Below, in pieces: positions 1-10,016 of a DNA stretch of 64,000 nucleotides. The notes beneath the pieces are model-generated. The model had not been told where the DNA came from. It saw only the letters and a list, made by a program, of their open reading frames with translations, and made no database searches. A program made the translations under genes and the position numbers. The DNA is from Chenopodium formosanum (Eukaryota > Streptophyta > Magnoliopsida > Caryophyllales > Amaranthaceae), in contig CM044869.1 in the NCBI GenBank assembly GCA_024500155.1, positions 53,151,898 through 53,215,897 of the forward strand. The letters are read 5' to 3'. How positions within the stretch are numbered: the stretch's first letter is position 1; each line of letters begins with the position of its first letter.

Positions 1-1779
1 ATATATTTCCATTTCAGCGTGTGCACATCATGTACACACTGTGAAGAGGCTTGTATAACCCATAAACTAAGAATCTTGATACGAAGTGCGACGCGTAAAG
101 ATCTAAAAGCAGAGAAATAGGATAATCAAGATCCATAATCAAGCAAATGATGTAAAAAAAAAATATCTAGAAAGAGCATCTTGTGTAGTTTATGTAGCAA
201 GTGGAGAGGTGGAATTTGAGTATTAATCCACTGTCACCACTATCAAATTTTTGAGTTGCTTCTTTTGTCTCAAGGCTTTTTATGCCACTCACATGGCAAA
301 GTTGCATAATATGTAAAAAGATCAAATTCTTCTTTTTGTTTAGTGGGTCTCAACGGTTCATCTTTTGACAGCAAATTAATGCTCAAGAAAATGGCAATTT
401 CAGGAATTTGATCATATTTTAGAAGGGCCATAGTTTGTTGGGCATGCTCTAAAAAAGTTGCATTTTCATATGCTAATGTTTTAATTTGGCTCATTTCCTC
501 TATTTTGATTCATCATTTCCACCCACTTCTTTTGAGTACTTATTTTGACCACATGTCAATATAAATTCATATAACTTACCTTAATGATTATAATTTTGGG
601 TATTATTGTAATAATGTAATATTCTTGCCTCATATTTTTGTAACCATGACTATTTTTATGATGATGATGATTGACTTTTTCTTCACTCTACCTATAAAGT
701 AGTTGACTTAACAACTCAAGGTTGTCTTAAACTTTCTTTAGATGGTCAACTAGAAACCTATTAATTAAAAGTGATTCTTACTTTCAGCAATAACAAAACT
801 TTTAACTTCTGTTTTTCTTTGAAGAAATATACACGAGTAGATTAGGTTCGTTTCATTTCAATACTAAGATCTAACTTCTCAAATAGAAGGGAAAAAAAAA
901 ATCTATTTGTTGTCAATAATAGGATCAATTTCTTGATGACTATCACTTAAATAAAATTTTCATTTTCCCCAAATGGGCATAATTGTGACAAAGAAAACAA
1001 ATTACGTAATGCCATCGATCATCACCATGTGACATCTCACACTAACGAATGTAAAAGTAGGGGGGAGTTTTGGGATATCCAGATATGTATCTCACATTGA
1101 AGAATAAAAGCTAAGGGGTTATCTTGTTATATGATTGTGAGGTGAAACCTTATTAGACTTATAAAGTGGACTTTTATGGCGGGTGTGTCCCAAGTCTGTT
1201 TAACAACTTATAACCCAAGTGGGAGCATTAAAGAGTGGAATATTTGAAAGTTACGTAACACTTGTGTTATCCATGTAGTTTTATCAAATAGACCAGAACA
1301 CAATATCTTTCCTTATAACAAAAAATTAGTGACTTTATTTAAGCAACGATCTGTGCTACTTCATATGGAAAAAGTTGATTCATTGTTCAAACCCTCGTAA
1401 ATGGTTTTAATCCAACTTCCCCTCTATGTGATGAAATGTTAGAACGATTTTAGTAAAATCTTAAATTAAAGTGTGTGACTATAAAGCTTTAACTTACTGT
1501 GTTTACAATTTGAAAAATGAGCTACATAGCCTACAATAGTACAATGGTACCATAACCATTAGCAAGTGGTAAGTCTGGTAACACTGGGTGGACCTAACTA
1601 TGTACTCTATTCTTATCCATAGAATGCCCATTATTAGATGGATTAGATGTCAAAAATGACCTGGCCCGAAACACTTTACTACTGCATGAGCTATAAACCC
1701 AAAAAAAAGAAATTAATGTTGGCAGTTTTATACAAATTTTAATCATGAGCAAGCCATGGTTCATATAGCACCCCTGGAT

Positions 1780-1901
1780 GACAGCGAGGGATAGCTCATG
1801 TGGACAGAGATTTTCTCCCAATTTCTGGAGATCTTAGGATCAATTCTCATCTCCTGTCCTTGTGGCTCACTAAACACCAAAAAAAAAATATATATATAAA
1901 T
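1780..1901 (+). mobile_element. tRNA-derived SINE, copy 1
   Basis: A short element of about 120 bp. It starts GCGAGGGATAGCTCATGTGG, which resembles a tRNA A box, and carries a B-box-like stretch (GGATCAATTCTCA) about 40 bp later. It ends in AAACACC followed by an A-rich tail. It is flanked by an imperfect 17-bp target duplication, 1763-1779 and 1902-1918 (ATATAGCACCC followed by CTGGAT or TTGAAT), which shows it arrived by target-primed retroposition. Three other copies occur in the window at 5365-5496, 26382-26488 and 27612-27705. It codes for no protein and would depend on a LINE reverse transcriptase. Confidence 0.85.
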
Positions 1902-2124
1902 ATATAGCACCCTTGAATCCCCCATTGTTGCAATGACAATTACTCTTCTATCTTAACTTTATCAATCGTGCATGTTATTACTTACTCATACGAAGTATTA
2001 TGTAGCCTTCACATATATTCTGATTTTCGAATCCAACTATAATGAGGCATTTGATATGCTATGAGATAACCCTTCATAATTGATGATTGGTTATCTGCTT
2101 TTGGATCTTAGCTTAAGAGGGTAA

Positions 2125-2174
2125 TATTAGTAGTATACTTTTTTTTTTTTGAATAGCTATTAGTAGTATACTTT
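2125..2174 (-). mobile_element. micro-retroposon scar with 17-bp target duplication
   Basis: The 17-bp sequence TATTAGTAGTATACTTT occurs at 2125-2141 and again at 2158-2174. Between the copies lie only 16 bp: a T tract followed by GAATAGC, i.e. GCTATTC plus poly(A) on the minus strand. An exact long duplication around a poly(A) tail is the mark of target-primed reverse transcription. Here almost the whole element was lost by 5' truncation. Confidence 0.7.
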
Positions 2175-2181
2175 GTAATAC

Positions 2182-2228
2182 ACAAATTAAATGTTTTTTT
2201 TTTTTTTTGGATGGACAAATTAAATGTT
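2182..2228 (-). mobile_element. micro-retroposon scar with 14-bp target duplication
   Basis: ACAAATTAAATGTT is present at 2182-2195 and 2215-2228. Between them is a 19-bp insert of 13 T followed by GGATGG (CCATCC plus poly(A) on the minus strand). It lies only 8 bp from the previous scar, and both inserts have the same orientation. Confidence 0.7.
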
Positions 2229-2495
2229 AACAATGAAATAATTTTGAAATATGCAAGTTATATACTTGTATATCATAGTTAATTTTCATTTCCTAGATAT
2301 TTGTGGAAAGAACAAACAGTAAAGACCTAAAGTTCAACCAAATGTGTACGAAATGAATACCTCAACTTATGGACCTTTTTTTGTTTTGTTTTGTTTTTTT
2401 TTTTTTTTTTGGTTGACCTACCAATAACAAACCACATCAATAATAATCATAATATACTTAAACTTAAAAATGCACTCCATTACTAGGAGAACTGA

Positions 2496-4337
2496 TTAGC
2501 TACTAGCAGAGGGAGCATTAGCACCAGAGGGACCGTCAGCGGCCGAGGGAGCACCAGCAGCACCCGAGGGAGCATCAGCAGCAGGGACTAATGCTGGTGC
2601 AGGGGAAGGAGAGGCGTTGCCATTGTCATCTTCATTAACCCTCGTAAACTTGAACTTCTTGATGAGTTCCTTAGCAATGATCATGTTTGCACTATCACTT
2701 GGATGATACTCGTCCCAAAACACATATTTGCTCCTATCCTTGCACAATATTGATGCTGGAACACATGTCAATGCTGGCCTAATTCGTCCAAATGAACAAC
2801 ACGGCGAGTCTGAGTTTGTAAACCCTACAATTTACAAGTAAACGTCTGAAATGACATAAAAGGGTAACTTCGCATTTGCTCAAATTGTACATGCCTTATT
2901 AGCGTAAGATGATGCTGATAGAGTATTAAATATATTTCTGGGCTTTAACCATCAGCTTAAACTTTTGGTTGAGTTGATCCTTTAAGATGATGTAATAATA
3001 ATAATTATTAATGTTAACAACATTTAGTTATAACTGGACGAGTAGAGTTAAGTTATATACTATCTCCATCTCTAAATGAGTAAATGATCTCTAATTAACA
3101 AATGTCGCCTATTTGATAGAGACGGAGGGAGTTTAGTTATGATTCTACTTACCATATCTGTTAGGATTTTTGATGACATCGTCGACAACATCAAAGGCGT
3201 CACCAAATTTGTAGGTAGCATCAGTCAGACTTGTTGAGAGTTCTTGCATCATCTTGTCTGTTGCTTCATTGAATTGTTTGGCTAGCTTGTTTGTTTTATC
3301 TTGGCATTCTCCTGATGTGCTGAGCACCCTTTGAAGTGGGATGCAGCCCATGGGCCCAAGCCCAAATACCATCAACTTTCTCGCTCCTAGACCGTGCAAT
3401 ATCTACACAAATAATAACGTAGCATTAAATTTGGTTTAAATCGGATTGGGTCCAGTCATGTTCAAGTCTATTGTTACTCCGTAATTCATTTTTCAGTTCT
3501 TTTAAAATTTATCCATGAATAAGAGTTATAACATACCTTGAGTTGATCTCTTAAGGTTCCAACTAAGTAGTCCATGAAGGAGTTGTCATTATACTTCCAA
3601 GAATCACTATAGACCGGCATTAGGTAGTTGTTAATGAAATCATTACTTCCTAATGCAACCACATAACGAGCTTCTTCGAAAAAATTTCGTGACTCATTTT
3701 TGCCAATTTTTCGAGCAATCAACTCTTGGGTTCCTTGGAACAACTCGATTTGCTTGTACATACATAGCCTTTGAATCTACAAATGCAAGCATTAATTAGA
3801 TTGATAAAAAACTACCACACATTTATAAGTTGTGTTAGTATGTACGTAAAAGTTGTTAATACTTACAAAATATCCACCAGTTTCATTCAAGATGCCACCA
3901 CCACCAGATGCATAATTAACACCATTGTTTAAAATTGTATCTTCATCCAAATTCGGATCCAAAAAAGCTGGTGGTCTGGGTAGACCCATATCATCCCCTG
4001 CATATAGCGCGTTAACATTTTTTTTTAAAACGAGTATACTAGTTGATGATGTACACGAAATGAAATTGTTCAAGACATTAAGAAATACGTAGCACATACC
4101 TATAATATCGGACACGGTACGACCATTAGTGAACCTTCCATTAGGCAATCCGTTACCAAAATCGATACCATACCAAGGAAGATTGGCTTTTGCTAGACTT
4201 TTAGGGAGTTGCTCATTATTGCCCACATCCGAGAGCGAATCTCCAAAGATAAATTGTACAATTCTACAATTGTACCCGTCGATGACACAAGCTAAAATCG
4301 TTACAATCACCAACGTAAATGTCACCACAAACTTCAT
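2496..4337 (-). CDS. GDSL esterase/lipase, secreted
   Basis: Five exons read on the minus strand: 4100-4337, 3867-3997, 3537-3776, 3153-3402 and 2496-2824. All introns are GT-AG, the phases join cleanly, and the product is 395 residues. Residues 1-22 are a hydrophobic signal peptide, so the enzyme is probably secreted to the cell wall. Block I is FGDSLSDVGNN with nucleophile Ser34. The block III-like motif GSNDFINNY and block V DEYHPSD (Asp324, His327) complete the Ser-Asp-His triad of plant GDSL hydrolases. These act on lipid or cutin-type esters; the substrate here cannot be told. The last 40 or so residues are an unusual Ala/Ser/Pro-rich tail (repeats of the APSG type), not typical of the family. 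A TATA-like GTTTATATTA lies at 4416-4425 upstream of the ATG. Intron 4 holds repeat fragments. Confidence 0.92.
2917..2983 (+). repeat. dispersed LTR-like fragment in GDSL intron 4
   Basis: About 70 bp ending in TTAAACTTTTGGTTGAGTTG. It is clearly related to 10413-10490 in intron 1 of the CHLP gene. The style resembles the 3' end of a Copia-type LTR, but neither copy retains a primer-binding site. Confidence 0.5.
3058..3133. mobile_element. small Stowaway-like MITE remnant in GDSL intron 4
   Basis: The right end GACGGAGGGAGT is the inverted form of the plant mariner/Stowaway terminus ACTCCCTCCGTC. The left end, CTATCTCCATCTCTAAATGAG, is a degraded partner. Only about 75 bp remain between them. 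Confidence 0.45.
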
Positions 4338-5364
4338 ACTTATTCCAATTTCTAGCTCGTAAATGAAATGAAACTTGGTATGATTATTGTGGCTGTTTGG
4401 AGGAAATCGCGGTCTAATATAAACATGTAAGGGTGCAAGAAGTCATTGCTAACCGAGATTAAAATGGGCAAGAATAATTGAGCTAGGAAAATCATGATAA
4501 GTAAGAGTGTTTTAAAGAGAAGGGAATGAAAAAGAGTTGGATGAACAAACAGGTAAAGATTTCAAACCTACTGCAACTAACTAAAAATGTTGTTCATGAG
4601 ATGGGTTATGGTAGTTTGGGTAAAATTTGTAACAAAATCTTGAATTTAATATTAGGGAGAATGGCGTGTTTAGCTTAAGATGTAAATAATTTAAGGAGTA
4701 GAAATAAGTTGGCGTCATTATAAGTCAAAGAAATTAATTTTTTTGTCATACTAGTGTAAATACTTGATTTTTGAGGAAATGCTTTGTTTAGTAATGCCTT
4801 AATTGCGACATATCATTTGATATGATCTAAGATTAATTTGGGTGGGTTGGTCCATGAAGTAAGAGTTGACCAACCAATTATTCAGCTATGCTTACATAAC
4901 TTGTACAATTCTAGAATTAAAAGAGGGTAGATATTGAGAATACGAGTAATATATAGTGTAAATGATGGGTTGAAGGGTGTAAATTAAAAACTCGAGCCAA
5001 TGAACAAGTAAACGTAACATGACACATAACTAGCCACTTTGAGCTGACTCATGTACGCATACTCTTTGACGATACTTTCCAAAATTTTGTTACATTTTGC
5101 ATACATGTCAATTTTTTTCACAAAGCTTTTCAGATCCTGATTGTAAAGGACATTTTTCACAACTCTTTGCATGAACAAGCTACTCCATTGAGCGAATTAG
5201 CTCCAAAAACATAACTATATGTACTTTATATACATACGACTATATATATAAGATAAAAATTACAAAGTACTTACTTAAGAGTTCCAAAAATAGTCACGTT
5301 TACTAATGGCTTGATAGAGAAATTATGGGATAATATTATGCGTTTTTGAGTAAAATTACTAATA

Positions 5365-5496
5365 CCTTTTCTTTTTTTTTTTTTTTTTTTTTTTTTTGGT
5401 GTTTAGAGAGCCACAAGGGCGGGGGTGAAAATCAATCCCAGGATCTCCTGAAATCGGGAGGGAAGCTCTAACCACTTGAACTATCCCTCACTCTCC
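5365..5496 (-). mobile_element. tRNA-derived SINE, copy 2
   Basis: Read on the minus strand, it begins GGAGAGTGAGGGATAGTTCA and carries the B-box-like part with GGGATTGATTTTCACC. It ends with CTCTAAACACC and a long poly(A) (the T tract at 5371-5397 with one early C). It is flanked by a 13-bp target duplication, AAAATTACTAATA at 5352-5364 and AAAATTACTAGTA at 5497-5509, with one mismatch. This is the longest-tailed and probably the youngest copy of the family in the window. Confidence 0.88.
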
Positions 5497-5732
5497 AAAA
5501 TTACTAGTATGTTGTAGATAATTGTATGATACATTATAATATTCACATAATTAACAAGCTAGGTGTTTGTAGTCTCTTTGTTCTATTGTATGGCTTTCAA
5601 ATAATTCGTGGTTAAATCGATTATATATTTCGGCCATTGAGCAAGAAATTAAAGATAATTCCCTTTGTCTTAATTAAACTAGGGCTTATAAGTAACAAAG
5701 AAAGCAATAATCAGTAAATTGCTAGTTCAAAG

Positions 5733-5787
5733 AAAGACTACTATATCCCGTCAAAAAAAAAAAAAAAAAAAAAAAAGACTACTATAT
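5733..5787 (+). mobile_element. micro-retroposon CCCGTC-poly(A)
   Basis: AAAGACTACTATAT (14 bp) occurs at 5733-5746 and 5774-5787. The insert between is just CCCGTC followed by about 21 A. The same CCCGTC-A tail, in the opposite orientation, is inserted at 53746-53774, so both derive from one retrotransposon family with this 3' end. Confidence 0.75.
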
Positions 5788-6325
5788 ATATTGTATTGTG
5801 ACTTAATTAATTAGCAATGTCCAACTTTTTAATGTCCAAGACTCCAAGAGCAGTACCAATTAATGTAGAAATGAGGAGACTAATGGCTAATTTGTCAAAA
5901 GCTAATCAGGCAATTGGCTTGAAAAAAAAATCTTGTCTAATGAAGCAGGTTTTACCTTTGTTTTTGGAATTATAGATAGGAAACCCAGTGATAGACACTA
6001 GTACTAGTCATTGCCCAATATGCCAACTATCTTGTTAGATTACATGCGTAAAGACTGGAACAAGAGTTTGGTTGATCTTTTAATTAGTGCTAACTTCCCA
6101 ATTTTACTTGCACTTTTTTTTTTTTTTTTTTTTTGACAAAAATGCTTATCAAAGAAATTTCGCATGGTTATTAAATTAAAGCAACTAACACATGGTGATT
6201 ATTGCACCTTTTGCAATGTTAATTGTGCATGTTGGAGTAGTGACAATAGTAATGCAAATCGGAGGAAGTTCTTATCGAGCTATCTAGGAAGTTGTCGTTC
6301 TCTAGGTGATGACATGGAAAAGGCC

Positions 6326-6428
6326 GAGCTATAGCTCACAGGTGATCGAGTGATAGCTCAATTGCACACGTGGTTGCGGACTTGCTGCAAGGTCGAGCTA
6401 TAGCTTGCACACGAGTGAGCGATAGCTT
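6326..6428. repeat. cluster of GAGCTATAGCTC-type near-palindromes
   Basis: Four 12-mers occur at 6326-6337 (GAGCTATAGCTC, a perfect palindrome), 6348-6359 (GAGTGATAGCTC), 6395-6406 (GAGCTATAGCTT) and 6417-6428 (GAGCGATAGCTT). Spacings are 22, 47 and 22 bp. A further match, GAGCGATAGCTC, lies near 7267. I know no function for it; it may belong to an old transposon. Confidence 0.4.
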
Positions 6429-7739
6429 GAATGCATGCAGGTCCTCCAATTTAAAGAAGGCTCAATTTTATATTAATTTTCTATTCTTATTGTTTTTTTT
6501 TTAAATGTTACAAAGAGCCTTCTTGTTTCTAATGCTCAACATATTACTCTCAATTACCAATTCTGTAACAATGCCGTCGATTTAAAAATAAAAAACGATT
6601 ACCAATTCTCATGCTCATTTTCCTCTTTTAATTTAAGCTTCTATATTAATTTCTACAGTTTTCCATATTCTTCTATCAATTCAAATTAGTAATTTCATAA
6701 TTATACCAATTCAATCCATGAAAAATTGTATTGCCTAATTCCCCACTCAAGAATTTTCAACGGAAAAAAGTTATTTTCAACCAAATTCCACTTCAACATC
6801 CCTCATAATATATGTGTTCTACGCCAACGAACGAAATTGTTCATGTTTCTTTCATTTTTCTTCACTTGACAAATTCCACCATTTTCCTGACTTGAATCTT
6901 ATTCAATGGGGGCTCGAGTGGGGAAGGGACCAAAATACTAGATAAATGAGGCTTTCCCCACAATCAATGGGAAGAATTTTTGACAGCAATGCACTCGAAC
7001 TAAAAATTTCTGGAAGGGTACTAGCCTGAATTCAAGATTAAAAAAAAAAAAAAAGTTATTTATCTTTAGGGATAAACTTGGAGCCAAAAAAAAAAAACGA
7101 TTCTTCTTATGTAACAATGGCAATAAATTTTATTATACTTATCAAACGACTAAGGGCCTATTTATTATTAAGAACGGGGCCCCGACCCCAAAATAACTTC
7201 AACGACCTTGAGTACATTCTTATGTGCAGCAGGAGCACAGAGTCCAGATATACGTCGCAAGCAAGGGAGCGATAGCTCGGCTATTCGTGTGTGCGTGGAG
7301 TGGAAGGCAAGATGTTTTTTTTAAAAAAAAAAAATTTCCTTGTCTTGTCTACTCGTATACCAATTCCATCCTTCGAGTTTGCGTGTACAAATTATGAGGG
7401 AAGTTGCTGATGTGAATCAAGAGGCTAATTCTTTTGAAGGATCTAATGAACATTTAGAAGGTCCAATTAACTTCATTATAGGCCACCCAAACAAGGAAAG
7501 AAGCAAGGAAAGATTCAATAGCTTAATTTGGAAAGAAAGGAGATTGATTTTTAAAGAAGAAGAAATGACACATTCGGCTTCCGACGACAATTGCGACGGC
7601 CACACGCCACAACAAGGGCCACGCACCACCTCTGAGCAACCACCTTGAACCTAGAAACACCGTGGGCTGGCGCGTGAAGATTATCTCGGCGCGTTTGATG
7701 GTTTGTCGACGGCAAGTGGAAATTGATGGTTTTTCTTAC

Positions 7740-8300
7740 TTAGTTTTTTTTTCTAGAGTTTTGCTTTCAGGTTTTTACCTTTCACTTGAGAGGGTTTTTC
7801 TTGGTTTAAGCACTTAGGATAAGTTTTAATTTCTATTATTTAGTTGCTATAAACTTCCTAAATAAATTAGGAAAGTTTTTTAGTTAATTAGAGTTTGTTT
7901 AGGATTAGTTTTCCTATTCTAATTAGAAGTAGTTTTCTATTCCAGTTAGGATATTTGGGGGGCAAGGTTAGGGGTTTGTCCTAATACGTGTAGGGATGGA
8001 ATTAGTTTATTTTTAGTCTATAAATAAAGGATTTTCGTGGCATTTAGAGTCATAGAAAATCAGATTAATTTCAATAAAAATTGTTTTGCTTTGTTTAAAC
8101 GTTTTCTTGCTAGTTTTCAATTCAAGGAATTGTTTTGATAATTAGAACGTGCAATTCTTAGTTCTAGGAGTAGTCTAAGATTTGTTTATCAAAATACTTA
8201 GTTCTAGGAGTAGGCTAAGTAGTTTGATTAGGCATTGAATTCATTCCAGGAGTGGTCGTTTTCAAGGTTAAATCCGGTTACTTTCAATCGTTTTTGGTTC
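7740..8300 (+). mobile_element. possible LTR fragment
   Basis: This stretch has the make-up of an LTR: a TATA-like CTATAAATAAAGG near 8020, a poly(A)-signal-like CAATAAAAATTG near 8072, and an internal direct repeat CTTAGTTCTAGGAGTAG about 42 bp apart near 8156 and 8198. No TG/CA ends, target duplication or primer-binding site could be fixed, so the call is tentative. Confidence 0.3.
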
Positions 8301-8667
8301 GAATTTCTGATCAAGAACAAAGCTTTATTCTAAGAGTGTGATTTTAGATCTTTTAATAGGTTAAAGGGCGTTAATCGACATCAATTGCGTTAAATTTGGG
8401 GGCGTGCGTCACTAGGAAACTTGTACTATTAGTGGCGTATTTCGCTTCTAAGGTACTTTATAGGATTATGTTCCTTAGCACACAAGTACAATTCTATGGC
8501 ACTATAATTATGTACCATCATAAATTAAAAATCTAATACGGGTTAAAAGGAATACCAAAATAAGTTTGTTTGCAAATTTCGTTTGTAAAATTGTTTGCCG
8601 GAGGTGTAGCTGTTTCTATGGCACAAAAGAAAAATACCTTTTTGTACCGAGTACTTTTTAGTGTGTA

Positions 8668-8953
8668 CTCCCTCCGTTTTTAAATACTTGTTTCGCTTTT
8701 CTTTTTCGGTCGTTTTTAAATACTTGCTCCATTTCCTTATTTGGAAAACTTTTACAATATTTAATTAATTTCTCTCATCAAGTGGACCCAACAATATTAA
8801 TTTCATATTCCCTCTCCTTCAATTCTCTCGCTACTTTTGGTATTTCACAATTTTTTTTATTCTTCCACCAACTCCACTACCTCCATATTTTATTCTTTTC
8901 TCCTAAAATTCCGTACATAGAAAAATTGAGCAAGTATTTAAAAACGGAGAGAG
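8668..8953. mobile_element. Stowaway MITE
   Basis: The 286-bp element has long terminal inverted repeats. The left end is CTCCCTCCGTTTTTAAATAC and the right end is its inverse with one or two changes (GTATTTAAAAACGGAGAGAG). It is flanked by the TA target duplication at 8666-8667 and 8954-8955, as expected of mariner-derived MITEs. A second partial copy of the terminal motif (GTTTTTAAATACTTGCTCC) starts near 8712, so the left arm is partly duplicated. It has no coding capacity. Confidence 0.85.
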
Positions 8954-9675
8954 TATTCATGACATTAATTAAATATATTATTTATGTGATATTATTGTAA
9001 CATCATCCCTTTACAATCACCACATTTATCAACTCTAATAATCAACACTAAAAACCAATAACAAACTCTTTGACTTTATAATTGTGATTACTATTGAAAG
9101 TAATGACAACAAACTATTTGAATTTTTAGACTTTATTTTAATTGTTGCTATAAACTCTCAATGATGTAGGTTTCCTTAGTAATTGTGTTATTTTATTAAC
9201 TAATTGATTTGTGGCTCAGACGATGTTTTTGTTATTTTAAAAAACACATCATTTTCTTTACACATGTTAGATACGAGTTAGTTACATATGTTAATGTTAA
9301 ATAAAAGGGTCCTACACCTATGCGAAATGGTGGGGCGGGTGGAATAGAGTGGTTATGGCTCCTATTAGGGTTATGTTAGTCCGTTTGATCATCAAAGTGA
9401 TAAAATAGATGAATGGAGGTACTGTAATTCAATAGATCTTTGACGAGTGAAAAAGGATTAGATTTATCTTTTTAACATTATTTTTCCCTCTTTCTTAATA
9501 AAACGTGTATTAATTAAAATGATGTAATTAGTATGAAAGGGATTAAGTAGTTGTATGATTGTGTATTCAAACGGAATTCTAGTAAAGAATTGCTACTCTT
9601 ATTTATTTATTCTTTGAAGGGGAAATATTGAATTTTATTTTTGGTGAAAATAAGCAAGAGAAGAATGTCACCTAA

Positions 9676-9681
9676 CACGTG
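9676..9681 (+). promoter_or_regulatory. G-box in CHLP promoter
   Basis: CACGTG within AACACGTGGC about 340 bp before the CHLP start codon. G-boxes bind PIF and HY5-type factors in light-controlled genes of chlorophyll synthesis. That role here is inference from position and gene identity. Confidence 0.5.
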
Positions 9682-10016
9682 GCAATCATGCATTGGTGAA
9701 TACACATATGTTAACAAGAGGGTGTTAACAATGGACAAATTGCAGAGCTCATACAGTACCTCTACTAACGTGGCCAAATATCAACCATCCCAAACTAAGG
9801 AAATCTAGCAACGTACACTTTTCTACAACCCATCACCAAAATCTCCCAAATCAATCCTCACCCTCCATTTCCCTCAATCCAACGGTCCTCTACCCCACTT
9901 ATATCCCCAACCATATCCTAATCACAAAAATATCACTAGTAATACAAACTAACTTAAAATTAAAAAAAACTTCAAGTTTGTTTGATCTCTCACTCTCTCT
10001 CTAACTCAAACTTCCA

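Larger units (their letters stand above)
1..2495. other. intergenic, repeat-rich, no supported gene
   Basis: AT-rich DNA downstream of the GDSL lipase. It holds a SINE (1780-1901) and two poly(T) micro-insertions (2125-2228), listed separately. Around 1060-1250 the text looks like the body of an old LTR, but no matching ends were found. A 74-codon open frame at 270-494 (-) has no recognisable domain and no supporting signals, so I do not call it a gene. Confidence 0.5.
4338..10016. other. intergenic between GDSL lipase and CHLP, repeat-rich
   Basis: No convincing gene. It contains a SINE (5365-5496), a poly(A) micro-retroposon (5733-5787), a cluster of near-palindromes (6326-6428), a possible LTR fragment (about 7740-8300), a Stowaway MITE (8668-8953) and the CHLP promoter. 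The open frame at 7340-7648 shows no family motif and is probably fortuitous or an old element remnant. Confidence 0.55.

Noticed and set aside
270..494. 74-codon open frame on the minus strand
   Set aside because: No domain, no promoter or splice context that I can recognise; likely chance.
6326..6428. CRISPR-like array
   Set aside because: The repeats are 12 bp, imperfect and unevenly spaced, and this is plant nuclear DNA.
7340..7648. 102-codon open frame as a gene
   Set aside because: Charged but featureless, in repeat-rich DNA, with an equally long frame on the other strand.
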